Below, piece by piece: positions 9,903 through 17,091 of a stretch of DNA of 64,000 bases. The notes below the pieces were generated by a model, which was not told the origin of the DNA, did not search any database, and saw only the letters and a program-made list of their open reading frames with translations. Within the stretch, counting starts at the first letter, position 1, and each line of letters begins with the position of its first letter. The translations under genes were made by a program, and so were the position numbers. The stretch comes from Rhizobiales bacterium NRL2 (GTDB lineage: Bacteria; Pseudomonadota; Alphaproteobacteria; Minwuiales; Minwuiaceae), in contig CP016093.1 in NCBI GenBank assembly GCA_001664005.1, positions 62,001 to 126,000 on the forward strand. The letters run 5' to 3'.

Positions 9903-10306
9903 CCGCTACCTCCCGCCGCTTCGGCGAAGACGGAGACCGCGCCCGCCTCCAGCGCGCGGAGATCGCCGAACCGCGCCGCCGTCATGTCGATGCCGGTCAT
10001 GCGCGCCGTCGCCTCGACCGCCGAATAGTCCAGGGCGGCGGGACGGGACAGCGGCACGAAGCCGGCGCCGGCGGGGACGAGCTGCATCAGCTGCCGCCAC
10101 TGGCCCTGGACCAGGGCGAAGAGCTCGATCGCCGGTCCGGCCGAGGCCGGCAGGACCAGCAGCCCAGGCTCGGTCTCGGGCCGGCGCCGCCGCAGGCGCT
10201 CCAGCTGGTCCTCGCTCAGGCCCCATCGCTCGGCCTGGCGGATCGCCGAGGAGCTGCGCCGCGCCCGGCCGCCGGCGAAGCGCCGGCCGAGCTCGCGGAG
10301 TTTTTT
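9899..10306 (-). CDS. Tail assembly chaperone, downstream (-1 frame) part; DUF1799-like
   Basis: This frame codes about 135 residues (KKLRELGRRFAGG through LALDYSAVEATARMTGIDM-type sequence near the end) with no good start codon before the first Met at about 10089. It matches DUF1799, the downstream partner of tail chaperones in Mu-like siphoviruses. It overlaps the upstream chaperone frame by about 90 bases and joins it at an A-AAA-AAC slippery site, so it should be made as a fusion with the upstream protein (the lambda G-T arrangement). The chaperone would recruit tube subunits to the tape measure. Independent initiation cannot be excluded. Confidence 0.8.
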   Translation of the reverse strand, partial: KKLRELGRRFAGGRARRSSSAIRQAERWGLSEDQLERLRRRRPETEPGLLVLPASAGPAIELFALVQGQWRQLMQLVPAGAGFVPLSRPAALDYSAVEATARMTGIDMTAARFGDLRALEAGAVSVFAEAAGGSG

Positions 10307-10626
10307 CTGGCGTACTCCCGGCCCGACAGCGCCTGCCAGTAGGCCAGCACCGCCGCCTGGACGGCGGGGATGTGGCGCAGGAACTGCGCCTTGGCCGCCT
10401 CGGAGAACTCGATCTCGTCGCCGTCCGCGTCGCGGACCTCGGCCCAGCCGACCAGCACCCGGCCCAGGAAGGCGGCGTTGGATTCCTTCGCCAGCGGCTC
10501 GGCCTCGTCGACCGGCAGCCGCTCGAAGACGGCGGTGAACTCCTGGAAGGCCATGGTGCCGTCCGCCTGGGGGGCGGGCACGGCGACGGGCCACGAGAAC
10601 GTCTCGCGCTCGGAAAGGGTGAACAG
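10216..10626 (-). CDS. Tail assembly chaperone, upstream (0 frame) part, probable CTG start
   Basis: Tail chaperone N-terminal part, lying after the tail tube gene and before the tape measure. The frame is open from the tube gene's TAG onward. The family-like N-terminus LFTLSERETFSWPVAVPAP begins at a CTG at 10626, with AGGAGG spaced about 5 bases upstream. The next in-frame starts are a GTG at 10581 and an ATG at about 10551, and both would remove conserved N-terminal residues. I therefore place the start at CTG, by inference. Zero-frame translation ends at 10216 (136 aa); -1 slippage at 10300-10306 gives the longer fusion product. Confidence 0.75.
   Translation of the reverse strand: MFTLSERETFSWPVAVPAPQADGTMAFQEFTAVFERLPVDEAEPLAKESNAAFLGRVLVGWAEVRDADGDEIEFSEAAKAQFLRHIPAVQAAVLAYWQALSGREYARKNSASSAGASPAAGRGAAPRRSARPSDGA
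10300..10306 (-). promoter_or_regulatory. Programmed -1 ribosomal frameshift site A_AAA_AAC
   Basis: In the upstream chaperone frame the codons read AGA AAA AAC. The last A of AGA with the next six bases forms the X_XXY_YYZ heptamer A_AAA_AAC. Slipping back one base leads straight into the DUF1799-like frame (AAA AAA CTC CGC), which stays open to the start of the tape measure. The zero frame continues about 27 codons and stops at 10216. Programmed -1 shifts at this position are a conserved feature of long-tailed phages. Confidence 0.85.
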
Positions 10627-10635
10627 CTGCGCCTC

Positions 10636-11571
10636 CTACTTCGTGGTGATGGTGATCTCGTCGTCGCCCGACGAGGGCGTGATCTGCAGGTCCAGCGGCA
10701 TGGCCAGCACGCCGTCGCGGTCGGTGAACTGGCCGGTCTTGATCTGCACCGCCGGCATGGTGATCTCGACGATGTCGCCGCCGCTGGTGCCGTGGGTGAT
10801 GACGATCGCCTGCGTCCCGGCGGCCGCGGCCTCCTCGACCAGGTTCTTGGTCCCGATCGTCGGCAGGTCGAGGCTGATCCGCCCGGACATCCGCCGGCGG
10901 TTGATGCGCACGCCGCGATGGCCGGCCATGTCGTCGAAGCTGGGCCGGCGGCCGCAGTCGATCGAGAACTCGGAGACGCGCATGGCCTCCCCGCCGATGG
11001 TGATCGTGGTCTCGGCCGCGCCCACCGGCAGGCCCTCGGCGAAGGCGGGCAGCGAGCCGGTGATCTGTGCCGCCGCGGCGACCGCCTGGCGCAGGCCCAT
11101 CATCTGGAAGTTGATCCGCGGCACCTGGCCGGCGCGGCCCTCGATGACGGCATTGCCGCGCGCGCCCAGCAGGCGGCCGTCGACGCCGTCGATGTTGGGA
11201 TGGATCGCGACCGAGCCGTAGTCGGCCGAGACCGGCGCGAAGTCGACCTTGGTGTCGGCGGTCACCGTCTGGGCGAAGCCGCAGGCCAGCAGCAGCGCTG
11301 CCCAGTGGGGCACGGTGTCCAGCGCGGCGTCGTCGCCGCCGGCGGCGAGCTCGACGGAAAGGCCGATAGTGGCGTGCGGCGCGCCGGAGAACTGCTTCTT
11401 CGCGCCGGCCAGGCCGTCGACCAGCTCCCGGTCGCCCCAGTTCGCTGCCAGCGGGTTCCACTGCGGGCTGCCGACGCAGAGCACGGCGTCGCCGATCGCC
11501 GGCGTCGGGTCCGTGCCCTCGGTCTCCTCGGTCTTCGCCAGGATCAGGTACTCGTCGTAATCATAGGGCAC
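10636..11571 (-). CDS. Major tail (tube) protein
   Basis: 311 aa. Strand-rich protein placed between the tail terminator genes and the chaperone, which is the standard place for the tube subunit. It shows a conserved-looking core (VGSPQWNPLAANWGDRELVD, VPHWAALLLACGFAQT, RINFQMMGLRQA) resembling major tail proteins of B3/D3112-type Mu-like siphoviruses. It would polymerise as rings around the tape measure. The stop TAG lies 9 bases before the inferred CTG start of the next gene. Confidence 0.82.
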   Translation of the reverse strand: MPYDYDEYLILAKTEETEGTDPTPAIGDAVLCVGSPQWNPLAANWGDRELVDGLAGAKKQFSGAPHATIGLSVELAAGGDDAALDTVPHWAALLLACGFAQTVTADTKVDFAPVSADYGSVAIHPNIDGVDGRLLGARGNAVIEGRAGQVPRINFQMMGLRQAVAAAAQITGSLPAFAEGLPVGAAETTITIGGEAMRVSEFSIDCGRRPSFDDMAGHRGVRINRRRMSGRISLDLPTIGTKNLVEEAAAAGTQAIVITHGTSGGDIVEITMPAVQIKTGQFTDRDGVLAMPLDLQITPSSGDDEITITTK

Positions 11572-11574
11572 GGC

Positions 11575-11781
11575 TCAGTCCTCCTTGGGCGCCGGGGCCG
11601 GCTTCGGCCGGCGCGCGGGTTCGGTCTCGGCTTCGGCCCTGGCCCGGTGGGCCGGCCCGGCCTGGGGCCGGTGGGCGGGATCGGCGGGCGGCGCGGTGCG
11701 GCTGCCCTTCACCAGGCGCGCCGGCTTGTCGCCGGCCGGCTTCAGGTAGACGCCGCCGCGGCGGCGGGTGATCTCGGTCAT
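11575..11781 (-). CDS. Small basic, proline/alanine-rich phage protein
   Basis: 68 aa. It starts MTEITRRRGGVYLKPAGDKP and becomes a low-complexity Pro/Ala/Arg-rich tail, probably disordered. It overlaps the terminator-like gene upstream by 4 bases and lies 3 bases before the tube gene, so it fits the operon. It resembles the short gp38-type proteins found here in Mu-like phages, but only by position and by the first 25 residues. Confidence 0.6.
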   Translation of the reverse strand: MTEITRRRGGVYLKPAGDKPARLVKGSRTAPPADPAHRPQAGPAHRARAEAETEPARRPKPAPAPKED

Positions 11782-12209
11782 GACGTCACCTCGCGGGTCT
11801 CGACGCCGTCGAAGCGGAAGGCGTCTTCAAAGATCAGGATGCGGTCGGTCAGCTCGGCCAGGCGGCCGGAGACGGGGACGGGATTGTTGCGACCGGCCGG
11901 GTGGCGGAAGGCGACCAGCGCGCCGATCAGCCCGTCGCGGAGATCGGCCAGTTCGTCATTGCCGGCCGCGCCGGTGCCGCCGGCGACGTTGCGCACGACC
12001 GAGACGGCCGAGAATTCGTAGGTGATGCGCTGGCGCAGCACGGGCCCGGTCTCGCGGCCGCCGGTGCGGGTCTCGCCGGTGGGCAGAATGAACAGCGCCG
12101 GCAGGCGGGGCGCGTTCTCCAGCACCTCGCCCAGCTCGGCGGCGGCGCCGATGTCGAGATAGCCGAGGCCGGCGGCCTCCAGGTAATCGATGACGGGCTG
12201 GATCTTCAT
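11778..12209 (-). CDS. Mu gp37-like tail terminator protein
   Basis: 143 aa (MKIQPVIDYLEAAGLGYLDIGAAAELGEVLE). Proteins of this kind occur after the virion morphogenesis gene in Mu-like phages and are thought to cap the tail tube and join it to the head. The N-terminal helix (VIDYLEAAG) and the strand block LPALFILPTGETR fit a terminator fold. The start overlaps the preceding stop by 4 bases. The family call rests on synteny and general sequence character. Confidence 0.7.
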   Translation of the reverse strand: MKIQPVIDYLEAAGLGYLDIGAAAELGEVLENAPRLPALFILPTGETRTGGRETGPVLRQRITYEFSAVSVVRNVAGGTGAAGNDELADLRDGLIGALVAFRHPAGRNNPVPVSGRLAELTDRILIFEDAFRFDGVETREVTS

Positions 12210-12724
12210 GCCCCCGTTCCCGAGCTGGGCCCGCCGCCCGCGGCGGCGTCGAGGCGGCGGACGACGAGGTCTTCGACATCTCCTTGAAGCGCCGTTGAAA
12301 GGCCGATGAAGGGCCGCGCGGGGATCGTCACCTCGCGCTTGCGCACCCAGGCGCCGCCGATGCGGAAGACGAGGCCCTTCTTCGTCTTCGCGCGGATCGT
12401 GCCGCCGGTCTGGTGGATCGCGGCATAGACCAGGTTGGTGCCGACCGAGGCGGTGTCGGCCGTGGCCCGGCTCGTGATCGAGCGGCGCAGGCGTCCGGTG
12501 TCGGTCAGGGTCTGGCCGCCGGCGGCGCGGGCGCGGAGCGAGGGTTTCCAGGGCCGTCCGTCCGGCGCGGTCTCGGTATCGAAACGCTCCAGGGTGTGGC
12601 TCTCCATCTGCTCCGCGATCGAGCGCATGATCGGCGTGAGATCCTCGCCGGCCTGGCGGAGCCGCCGGAGCCCGCCCCGGGCGCGCTCGAAGCCGTCGAC
12701 ATCGATGGTGAGCTGCAGCGCCAT
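12206..12724 (-). CDS. Phage virion morphogenesis protein (Mu gpG / P2 gpS family)
   Basis: 172 aa. Clear family signs: RRLRQAGEDLTPIMRSIAEQMESHTLERFD in the N-terminal half, the middle W-P-L-R block with LTDTGRLRRSIT, then YAAIHQTGGTIRAKTKKGLVF and the terminal RPFIGLS. In P2 and Mu, members act in tail or head completion. In Mu this gene lies beside F, but here it is with the tail terminator genes, so it is likely a head-tail joining protein. ATGA-type overlap with the previous gene. Confidence 0.88.
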   Translation of the reverse strand: MALQLTIDVDGFERARGGLRRLRQAGEDLTPIMRSIAEQMESHTLERFDTETAPDGRPWKPSLRARAAGGQTLTDTGRLRRSITSRATADTASVGTNLVYAAIHQTGGTIRAKTKKGLVFRIGGAWVRKREVTIPARPFIGLSTALQGDVEDLVVRRLDAAAGGGPSSGTGA

Positions 12725-13149
12725 CAGAGGCCCTTCAGGCTCTGCCGCGAGAAGGTCCGGCCCGGGCTGGTGAACTCGGGCGCGCCCTCGGAGGCCGCGG
12801 CGCTGTCGCCGGCGTCGTCGTCGCCCAGGCTCATCAGCCCGCGGGCCACCTGCTGCAGGCCCTTCACCGCGGCCTCGTGCCGGGTCCGGACGGTCTCGGG
12901 GACGCTGTGGACGTGCAGGTAGTAGCGGGCCATGTCGGCCGCCCAGGCGGTGAGCTGCGCCGGCGGGTCGGCCAGGGGCAGCGTGTAGCGCTTGACCAGG
13001 TAGCCGTTGATCTCCGCCTCGGCCGTGGCGATGGCGCTGTCCAGGACGCTGTCGACGATGGCGCCGGCCTGGCCGTCGCGGTCGGTCAGCTGCTCCAGTT
13101 CCCGGGCCCCGAAGCGGGCGGTCATGTCGGCCTTGGTGGTGTAGGTCAT
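12724..13149 (-). CDS. DUF1320 protein (Mu gp36-like, head-tail connector)
   Basis: 141 aa. The N-terminal YTTKADMTARFGARELEQLTD and helix block IVDSVLDSAIATAEAEINGYLVKRYTLPL are typical of DUF1320, which corresponds to Mu gp36, a small helical adaptor at the head-tail joint. The C-terminal 30 residues are acidic and probably disordered. It is the first gene after a 166-base gap, but the shared strand and order place it in the structural operon. Confidence 0.88.
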   Translation of the reverse strand: MTYTTKADMTARFGARELEQLTDRDGQAGAIVDSVLDSAIATAEAEINGYLVKRYTLPLADPPAQLTAWAADMARYYLHVHSVPETVRTRHEAAVKGLQQVARGLMSLGDDDAGDSAAASEGAPEFTSPGRTFSRQSLKGL

Positions 13150-13315
13150 GGCTCGGCCCCGGTGAGAGAAAGGTGGCCGTCTCTCCGGCCTGTCACGCCC
13201 ATGCCTCAGACGTCGCAGCCGGCGTCCGCCCGCCGGCGGGCCTACTCACCCGCTCCACGCGCCAGCCCTGCCGCCGCGCTTCGACACGAGCTTTCGCTCG
13301 GGATCTTCTCGGACG
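13150..13315. other. Non-coding gap with a GC palindrome
   Basis: 166 bases without a credible gene, between gp36 and the gp35-like gene. It contains the 14-base palindrome GCCCGCCGGCGGGC near 13227-13240 and a GAGC-TTTC-GCTC mini-hairpin close to 13290. Neither is followed by a T-run. It might be an RNA processing or partial termination site that changes head-to-tail gene dosage, but the sequence does not decide this. Confidence 0.35.
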
Positions 13316-13753
13316 TCAGCTTCCGCCGCCGCCCTCATTGTCGCCGTCGTTGCCGTCGTCGCTGCCGCCCGGGCCGTCGTTTTCCTTCATCGCCTGGAAG
13401 GCGGCCCAGGAGGTCGCGATCGTGGCGGCGGGGATGGCGAAGCCGGCGATGCGCTCGACGGACTTCGCCTTCGGCGTGCCGTCCCGGGTGAAGTCCTTCG
13501 CCTGGTCCAGGCCGGGGAAGACGTCGAGCAGCGTCTCGTGGATCTCCGCCGCGGGTCTGGGCGCGTCGGCCGGTTCGGGGGCGTCCTCCAGGCGGGCGAC
13601 CAGCATCGGGTCGGCCAGGATGGCCTCCACCTGGTCGGGCCGGAAATCGGCGGCGGGCGCCTCGGTCCGCTCGGCCGGCCAGGCGCGGCCGGCGCGGCGG
13701 AAGCCGGGCCGCTTGGCGGTCACCACCAGGATCCTGTTCTCGTAGGCGTGCAT
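13316..13753 (-). CDS. Mu gp35-like (HI1506-related) phage protein
   Basis: 145 aa. The N-terminus (ENRILVVTAKRPGFRRAGRAW) and the following block ADFRPDQVEAILADPMLVARL are the known pattern of Mu gp35/HI1506-related proteins, found right after the major capsid gene. The C-terminus ends in a Gly/Asp-rich low-complexity tail. Start chosen at 13753 because GGAG is 6 bases upstream; an ATG two codons earlier abuts the GGAG. Function is unknown; position suggests head completion. Confidence 0.72.
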   Translation of the reverse strand: MHAYENRILVVTAKRPGFRRAGRAWPAERTEAPAADFRPDQVEAILADPMLVARLEDAPEPADAPRPAAEIHETLLDVFPGLDQAKDFTRDGTPKAKSVERIAGFAIPAATIATSWAAFQAMKENDGPGGSDDGNDGDNEGGGGS

Positions 13754-13764
13754 GGTCATCTCCG

Positions 13765-14658
13765 TCAGCCCAGCCACGGCACGACCAGCAGCTCGGCCGT
13801 GCCCTTGTAGACGTTGGTGGCGCCGGCGGCGTCGCGCTCGGCATTGAGGATTTCCAGCGCCTCGCCCTCCAGCGAAGGCGGCACGACCAGCAGCCGCGGC
13901 ATGACCCCGATCGGGCGGCCGTGATCGCCGGTCATCCCCATCAGGCTCTCGCGGGCGATCTTGTAGTTCGCCTTGTTGAGGGTCTGCTTGGAGCCCCAGG
14001 CGAACTGCCAGAAGCCGAAACCGACATTGCGACGGTGCTTGATGCCGTACTTGTATTCGTCGCTGTTGAAGACCGGCTCGTCGGTGGGCGCGTCCTGGCG
14101 GACCAGCGGGCCCTCCTGGCGGACCTGGTGGATCAGCGGCTTCAGCGGCCGGCTGACGTCCATCAGGAACCAGGGCGTGCCGGAGCCGCCATCGGTGTTG
14201 GCGACCGACTGGACCTCGCCGTTCTCGTCCAGCACCGGGTGGTCGGTGTCGAAGAAGTTCTGCCCGTCATAGCAGACGGTGGAGAAGCCGGCCTTGAGCA
14301 GCGGCCAGACCAGCTGGTCCGGGTGCGCCGCGGCGGAGCGGCCCATCTCCTCGAACATCGGTGCGTAGACGCCGTACTTGTCGTCCTCGATGTGGTCCAC
14401 CGGCACGCCGAGGGTCAGCTCGAACTTCCGGTTCTTGATCGAGTAGTCGTGCTGCTGAAGGTTCTGCACGACCCGGTCGCCGAACCATTCGCGCAGGTTC
14501 GGCACCTGGCCGAGCCAGCCATACTCCTCCTCGGAGGTGGTCGACGGCACGCGGGTCGCGACCCGCGGCCACTGCGGCTGGTGCTGGCCGATGCCGCTCT
14601 GGAAGCTCGCCTTGAACCCCGTGAAGAGCGTGGCGAGGTTGCCCCGGTTGATGATCAT
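13765..14658 (-). CDS. Mu gpT-like major capsid protein
   Basis: 297 aa, close to the Mu gpT length. Characteristic blocks are visible: LFTGFKASFQSGI near the N-terminus, WLGQVPNLREWFGDRVV, the GVPVDHIEDDKYGVYAPMFEEMG helix and FFDTDHPV. This is the HK97-fold coat protein that builds the Mu head. It sits after the protease/scaffold and decoration genes, as in Mu (I/Z then T). Confidence 0.95.
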   Translation of the reverse strand: MIINRGNLATLFTGFKASFQSGIGQHQPQWPRVATRVPSTTSEEEYGWLGQVPNLREWFGDRVVQNLQQHDYSIKNRKFELTLGVPVDHIEDDKYGVYAPMFEEMGRSAAAHPDQLVWPLLKAGFSTVCYDGQNFFDTDHPVLDENGEVQSVANTDGGSGTPWFLMDVSRPLKPLIHQVRQEGPLVRQDAPTDEPVFNSDEYKYGIKHRRNVGFGFWQFAWGSKQTLNKANYKIARESLMGMTGDHGRPIGVMPRLLVVPPSLEGEALEILNAERDAAGATNVYKGTAELLVVPWLG

Positions 14659-14675
14659 GGTGCTGGAAGCTCCGC

Positions 14676-15515
14676 TCAGTAGGTGATTTCGAGGACGGTG
14701 TCGGCCACCCTGGCCGCGCTGTTCGCGCCGCCCACGGTGATCTCGATGACGTCGCCCGCTTCGACCGTGTTGGCGGCCGTGGGCGTCGCCACGTCGACGT
14801 CGCCGGCGGCCGAGCCGCTCTCGGCGATCGTGATCACGCCGTTGGTCACGGGCGTGCCGTTGATCGAGAGCGTCAGCGTCGCGTCGCCGTCCGCCAGGGC
14901 GCCGTCGATGACCGAGCGGAACTTGCTGATATCGCCGGCGAGCGGCGCCACCAGGCGGTAGACGTCGGTGCCGCTCAGATCCGCGGCCTTCGCCGTCAGA
15001 TACGCCTTGTTGGCGCCGATGTTGGCCCGCGCCGTGGCGGCGGCGGCGACGTCGCTCAGATTGTTGGCCGCCACCAGGCCGCCATCGGGACTGGCCAGAA
15101 CCTGCGGGCCGGTCTCGACCCAGACGCCCTGGGCGTCCACGTCGCGGATCACGCCGGCCGGGCTGCGGGCGCCGGTGTCCGAAATCTTCGCGACCGTCTG
15201 GTCGTCGACGATCCAGCAGACCGAGCCGATGTCGGCCTTGGCGATGGCGTCGCCGCCTTCCGAATTGGCCCAGCGGAAGACGCCGGCGCGGACCCGGACG
15301 GTCAGCGCATCATTGGCGCCGGCGGAATTGTCGACCCGCTCCTCGGCGCGGCCGATGGCGACCTTCGCCGTCGCCGTGGCGCCGGGCTGGGCGCGGCCGT
15401 TGGCGTCCATCATCACCAGCGAGCCGGCATGGATGAGGGTCGCGGCGAGCATGTTGTATTGCGCGAAGACGCCATCGATCAGCGGCGTGTTGCGGTCGGC
15501 GGAAAGCGCGGTCAC
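14676..15515 (-). CDS. Probable capsid decoration/cement protein
   Basis: 279 aa located between the protease/scaffold gene and gpT. The N-terminal 120 residues look like a DUF2190/head-decoration type beta domain (AGSLVMMDANGRAQPGATATAKVAIGRAEE, VRVRAGVFRWANSEGGDAI). The C-terminal 150 residues form a second, repeat-rich beta domain ending DTVLEITY, so this version is longer than simple cement proteins. Role in stabilising the head is inferred from place and fold type. Confidence 0.6.
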   Translation of the reverse strand: MTALSADRNTPLIDGVFAQYNMLAATLIHAGSLVMMDANGRAQPGATATAKVAIGRAEERVDNSAGANDALTVRVRAGVFRWANSEGGDAIAKADIGSVCWIVDDQTVAKISDTGARSPAGVIRDVDAQGVWVETGPQVLASPDGGLVAANNLSDVAAAATARANIGANKAYLTAKAADLSGTDVYRLVAPLAGDISKFRSVIDGALADGDATLTLSINGTPVTNGVITIAESGSAAGDVDVATPTAANTVEAGDVIEITVGGANSAARVADTVLEITY

Positions 15516-16102
15516 TGGCTGGTCTCCTCGTTCTCGTCACGGGCGGCCTTGAAGGCCTCGGCCGTGAGGCCCATCGACCGCGCGACCTGCAGCTCCTCGG
15601 CCGACAGACCGGACTTGTCCTTGGGCGCGGCAGCGGTGCCGATGGCCGGGTCGCGGCCGGCGGCGACGATCACCGGGGCCTTCTCCGCCCAGGCGGCGAA
15701 GCCCTCCGGATCGGCGGCGGCGTAGTTCATCGCCCACTCGTTGAGCGCGGGCGAGACCTTGCCGGCCTTGGTCGCGGCCTCGACCGCCGTCTGCGCGCCG
15801 GAGGCGGCGTTCGCCGTCTCCAGCTTCTCGACGCGGGCCGCCAGCTCGTCATAGGCAGGCTTCGGCACGTACTTCTTCGGGTCGGGCTCGGCGGCAGCGG
15901 TCTGCAGCTTCGCCGCGACGCCGGTGGCCACCGCCTCGGTCAGCTCGTCCTGGCCGGCGGCCTTCGCGATCTTGGCTGCGGCCGTCTCCAGGGCGGTGTG
16001 CGAGTTGGAGAGCTCGCCGGCCGCGGTCACGATGGCGGCGGCGTCGGCGTCGTCCTTCAGGCCGAACGCCTTGCGGAGCGCAGCCAGCTGTTCCTTGGTC
16101 AT
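15512..16102 (-). CDS. Internal-start scaffold protein (Mu gpZ-like)
   Basis: Same frame as protease I, starting at the internal ATG of MTKEQLAALRKAFGLK (16102), which would give a 196-aa scaffold. An AGGAGG lies at 16114-16119 on the minus strand, 11 bases before this ATG; that spacing is slightly long but usable. Mu produces gpZ in just this way. Whether the internal product is made here is an inference from the layout. Confidence 0.6.
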   Translation of the reverse strand: MTKEQLAALRKAFGLKDDADAAAIVTAAGELSNSHTALETAAAKIAKAAGQDELTEAVATGVAAKLQTAAAEPDPKKYVPKPAYDELAARVEKLETANAASGAQTAVEAATKAGKVSPALNEWAMNYAAADPEGFAAWAEKAPVIVAAGRDPAIGTAAAPKDKSGLSAEELQVARSMGLTAEAFKAARDENEETSQ

Positions 16103-16591
16103 GGTGGGGTCGTCCTCCTGGGCGTGTGCGACCGCAGGCAGCTCCTGGATCGCGGGAACATTGACCAGACCGGCGCCGACGATGCGGGTAACGTTGCCCG
16201 CCTTGTCGGTGCCGAAGGCCGGAGAGATGAAGCGGTAAGCCTTGTCGGCGAGCGCCTCGCGGCCCTCGGCGGTCCACTCGACGCGGCCGCGGATGGCGCC
16301 GTCGGCGGCGACCTCCAGGCGGTCGATCCAGCCGACCGCGCGGCCGGCGCGGCCGGGCCGGGGCTTGTGGATGTCGTGATCGAAGTCGATGGGCAGGACG
16401 CGGCCGGCGGCCGTGGCGAGCGAGGTCTCGACGACCTTGGCCGCGTCGGTCACCCGCCAGGAGGCGCGGCCATCGACGGGCACGACCTCGGCGCCGCCGG
16501 CGGGCCAGAGCGTGATCCATTCCCCGTCCCCGGCCGCCTGGGCGGCGGCGGTGACGGGCTGGGGCTGTCCATATGCGAATTGCCGATCCAT
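15512..16591 (-). CDS. Mu gpI-like head maturation protease with fused scaffold
   Basis: 359 aa. The N-terminal half (about 1-160) resembles Mu protease I: WITLWPAGGAEV, VLPIDFDHDIHKP, then FISPAFGTDKAGNVTRIVGAGLVNVPAI. Residues about 164-359 are a charged helical scaffold region (TMTKEQLAALRKAFGLKDDADAA). In Mu the scaffold Z is the C-terminal part of I made from an internal start, and the same layout is seen here. The gene is the first of its operon and is preceded by a palindrome also found before the lysis genes. Confidence 0.9.
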   Translation of the reverse strand: MDRQFAYGQPQPVTAAAQAAGDGEWITLWPAGGAEVVPVDGRASWRVTDAAKVVETSLATAAGRVLPIDFDHDIHKPRPGRAGRAVGWIDRLEVAADGAIRGRVEWTAEGREALADKAYRFISPAFGTDKAGNVTRIVGAGLVNVPAIQELPAVAHAQEDDPTMTKEQLAALRKAFGLKDDADAAAIVTAAGELSNSHTALETAAAKIAKAAGQDELTEAVATGVAAKLQTAAAEPDPKKYVPKPAYDELAARVEKLETANAASGAQTAVEAATKAGKVSPALNEWAMNYAAADPEGFAAWAEKAPVIVAAGRDPAIGTAAAPKDKSGLSAEELQVARSMGLTAEAFKAARDENEETSQ

Positions 16592-16627
16592 GGGGCCGAC
16601 TGTGCGGCTCCCGGCCCGGCCGGATAA

Positions 16628-16646
16628 GGGCGTAACGGTTACGCCC
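16628..16646 (-). promoter_or_regulatory. Putative late-promoter activator site upstream of protease I (PI-like)
   Basis: A perfect 19-bp palindrome, GGGCGTAACGGTTACGCCC, 36 bases upstream of the protease I start. On the transcribed strand it is followed by TTATCC. A 16/19 match with the same flank (ATAAGGGCG on the plus strand) lies before the lysis operon and nowhere else that I found. Mu has C-activated late promoters with dyad sites at exactly these two places (Plys and PI). The phage's Mor-like protein is the likely ligand. Confidence 0.7.
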
Positions 16647-16809
16647 CAGCGGGCCTCGGATCGGTCAGGAAGGGGCGATGAGCATGGCCGTCGATGGGTG
16701 GACGGTCAATCAGGTCCTATGCTGATCGATATCTTGCGCCCTCAACTTGACCTCGACTTCTTCGGGGAGTGTCATTCTCGTCCCCAGTTTGAATGGAAGG
16801 ATGCGGCCG

Positions 16810-17043
16810 ATGACAACACGCAGCCGCCGAAAGATCGTCTGTCAGTGTGGCCACCAGGGCCTTCTTACGCTCAGTGAGAACGACCAACCATTTAGCTCTC
16901 TATGGGAGCAGTATGGCCTAGATGGGTTTGAAGGCGGGTCGATCACCATCACCAACTACGCGGACATGCCGAAGGACGTGCTCGCCGCATTGAAACCCAA
17001 ATGCCCTCAATGCGGCGAGACGGGTAATGTTAGCTACGCGTAA
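16810..17043 (+). CDS. Small zinc-ribbon protein (phage cargo)
   Basis: 77 aa, on the strand opposite to the phage operons. Two metal-binding knuckles are visible: CQCGH near the N-terminus and CPQCG near the C-terminus (about residues 10-13 and 65-68), giving a likely Zn-binding fold. Start ATG at 16810 has AAGGA 8 bases upstream. A weak TTGACC...TGTCAT promoter (17-base spacer) lies at 16747-16775. Codon use is less GC-biased than in the phage structural genes, which fits later acquisition. No named family recognised. Confidence 0.7.
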   Translation: MTTRSRRKIVCQCGHQGLLTLSENDQPFSSLWEQYGLDGFEGGSITITNYADMPKDVLAALKPKCPQCGETGNVSYA

Positions 17044-17091
17044 GTTAGTCTGTACTGCGCTGCAAATCACATCGGAGAAGGACTTACCTCA

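Noticed and set aside
9899-11461. 520-codon minus-strand frame reading through the tube gene
   Set aside because: Only the last about 135 codons are real (frameshift product); the rest is an out-of-frame shadow of the tail tube gene.
6975-12021. Two plus-strand frames of over 1000 codons
   Set aside because: Shadows of tape measure, chaperone and tube genes, produced by high GC content.
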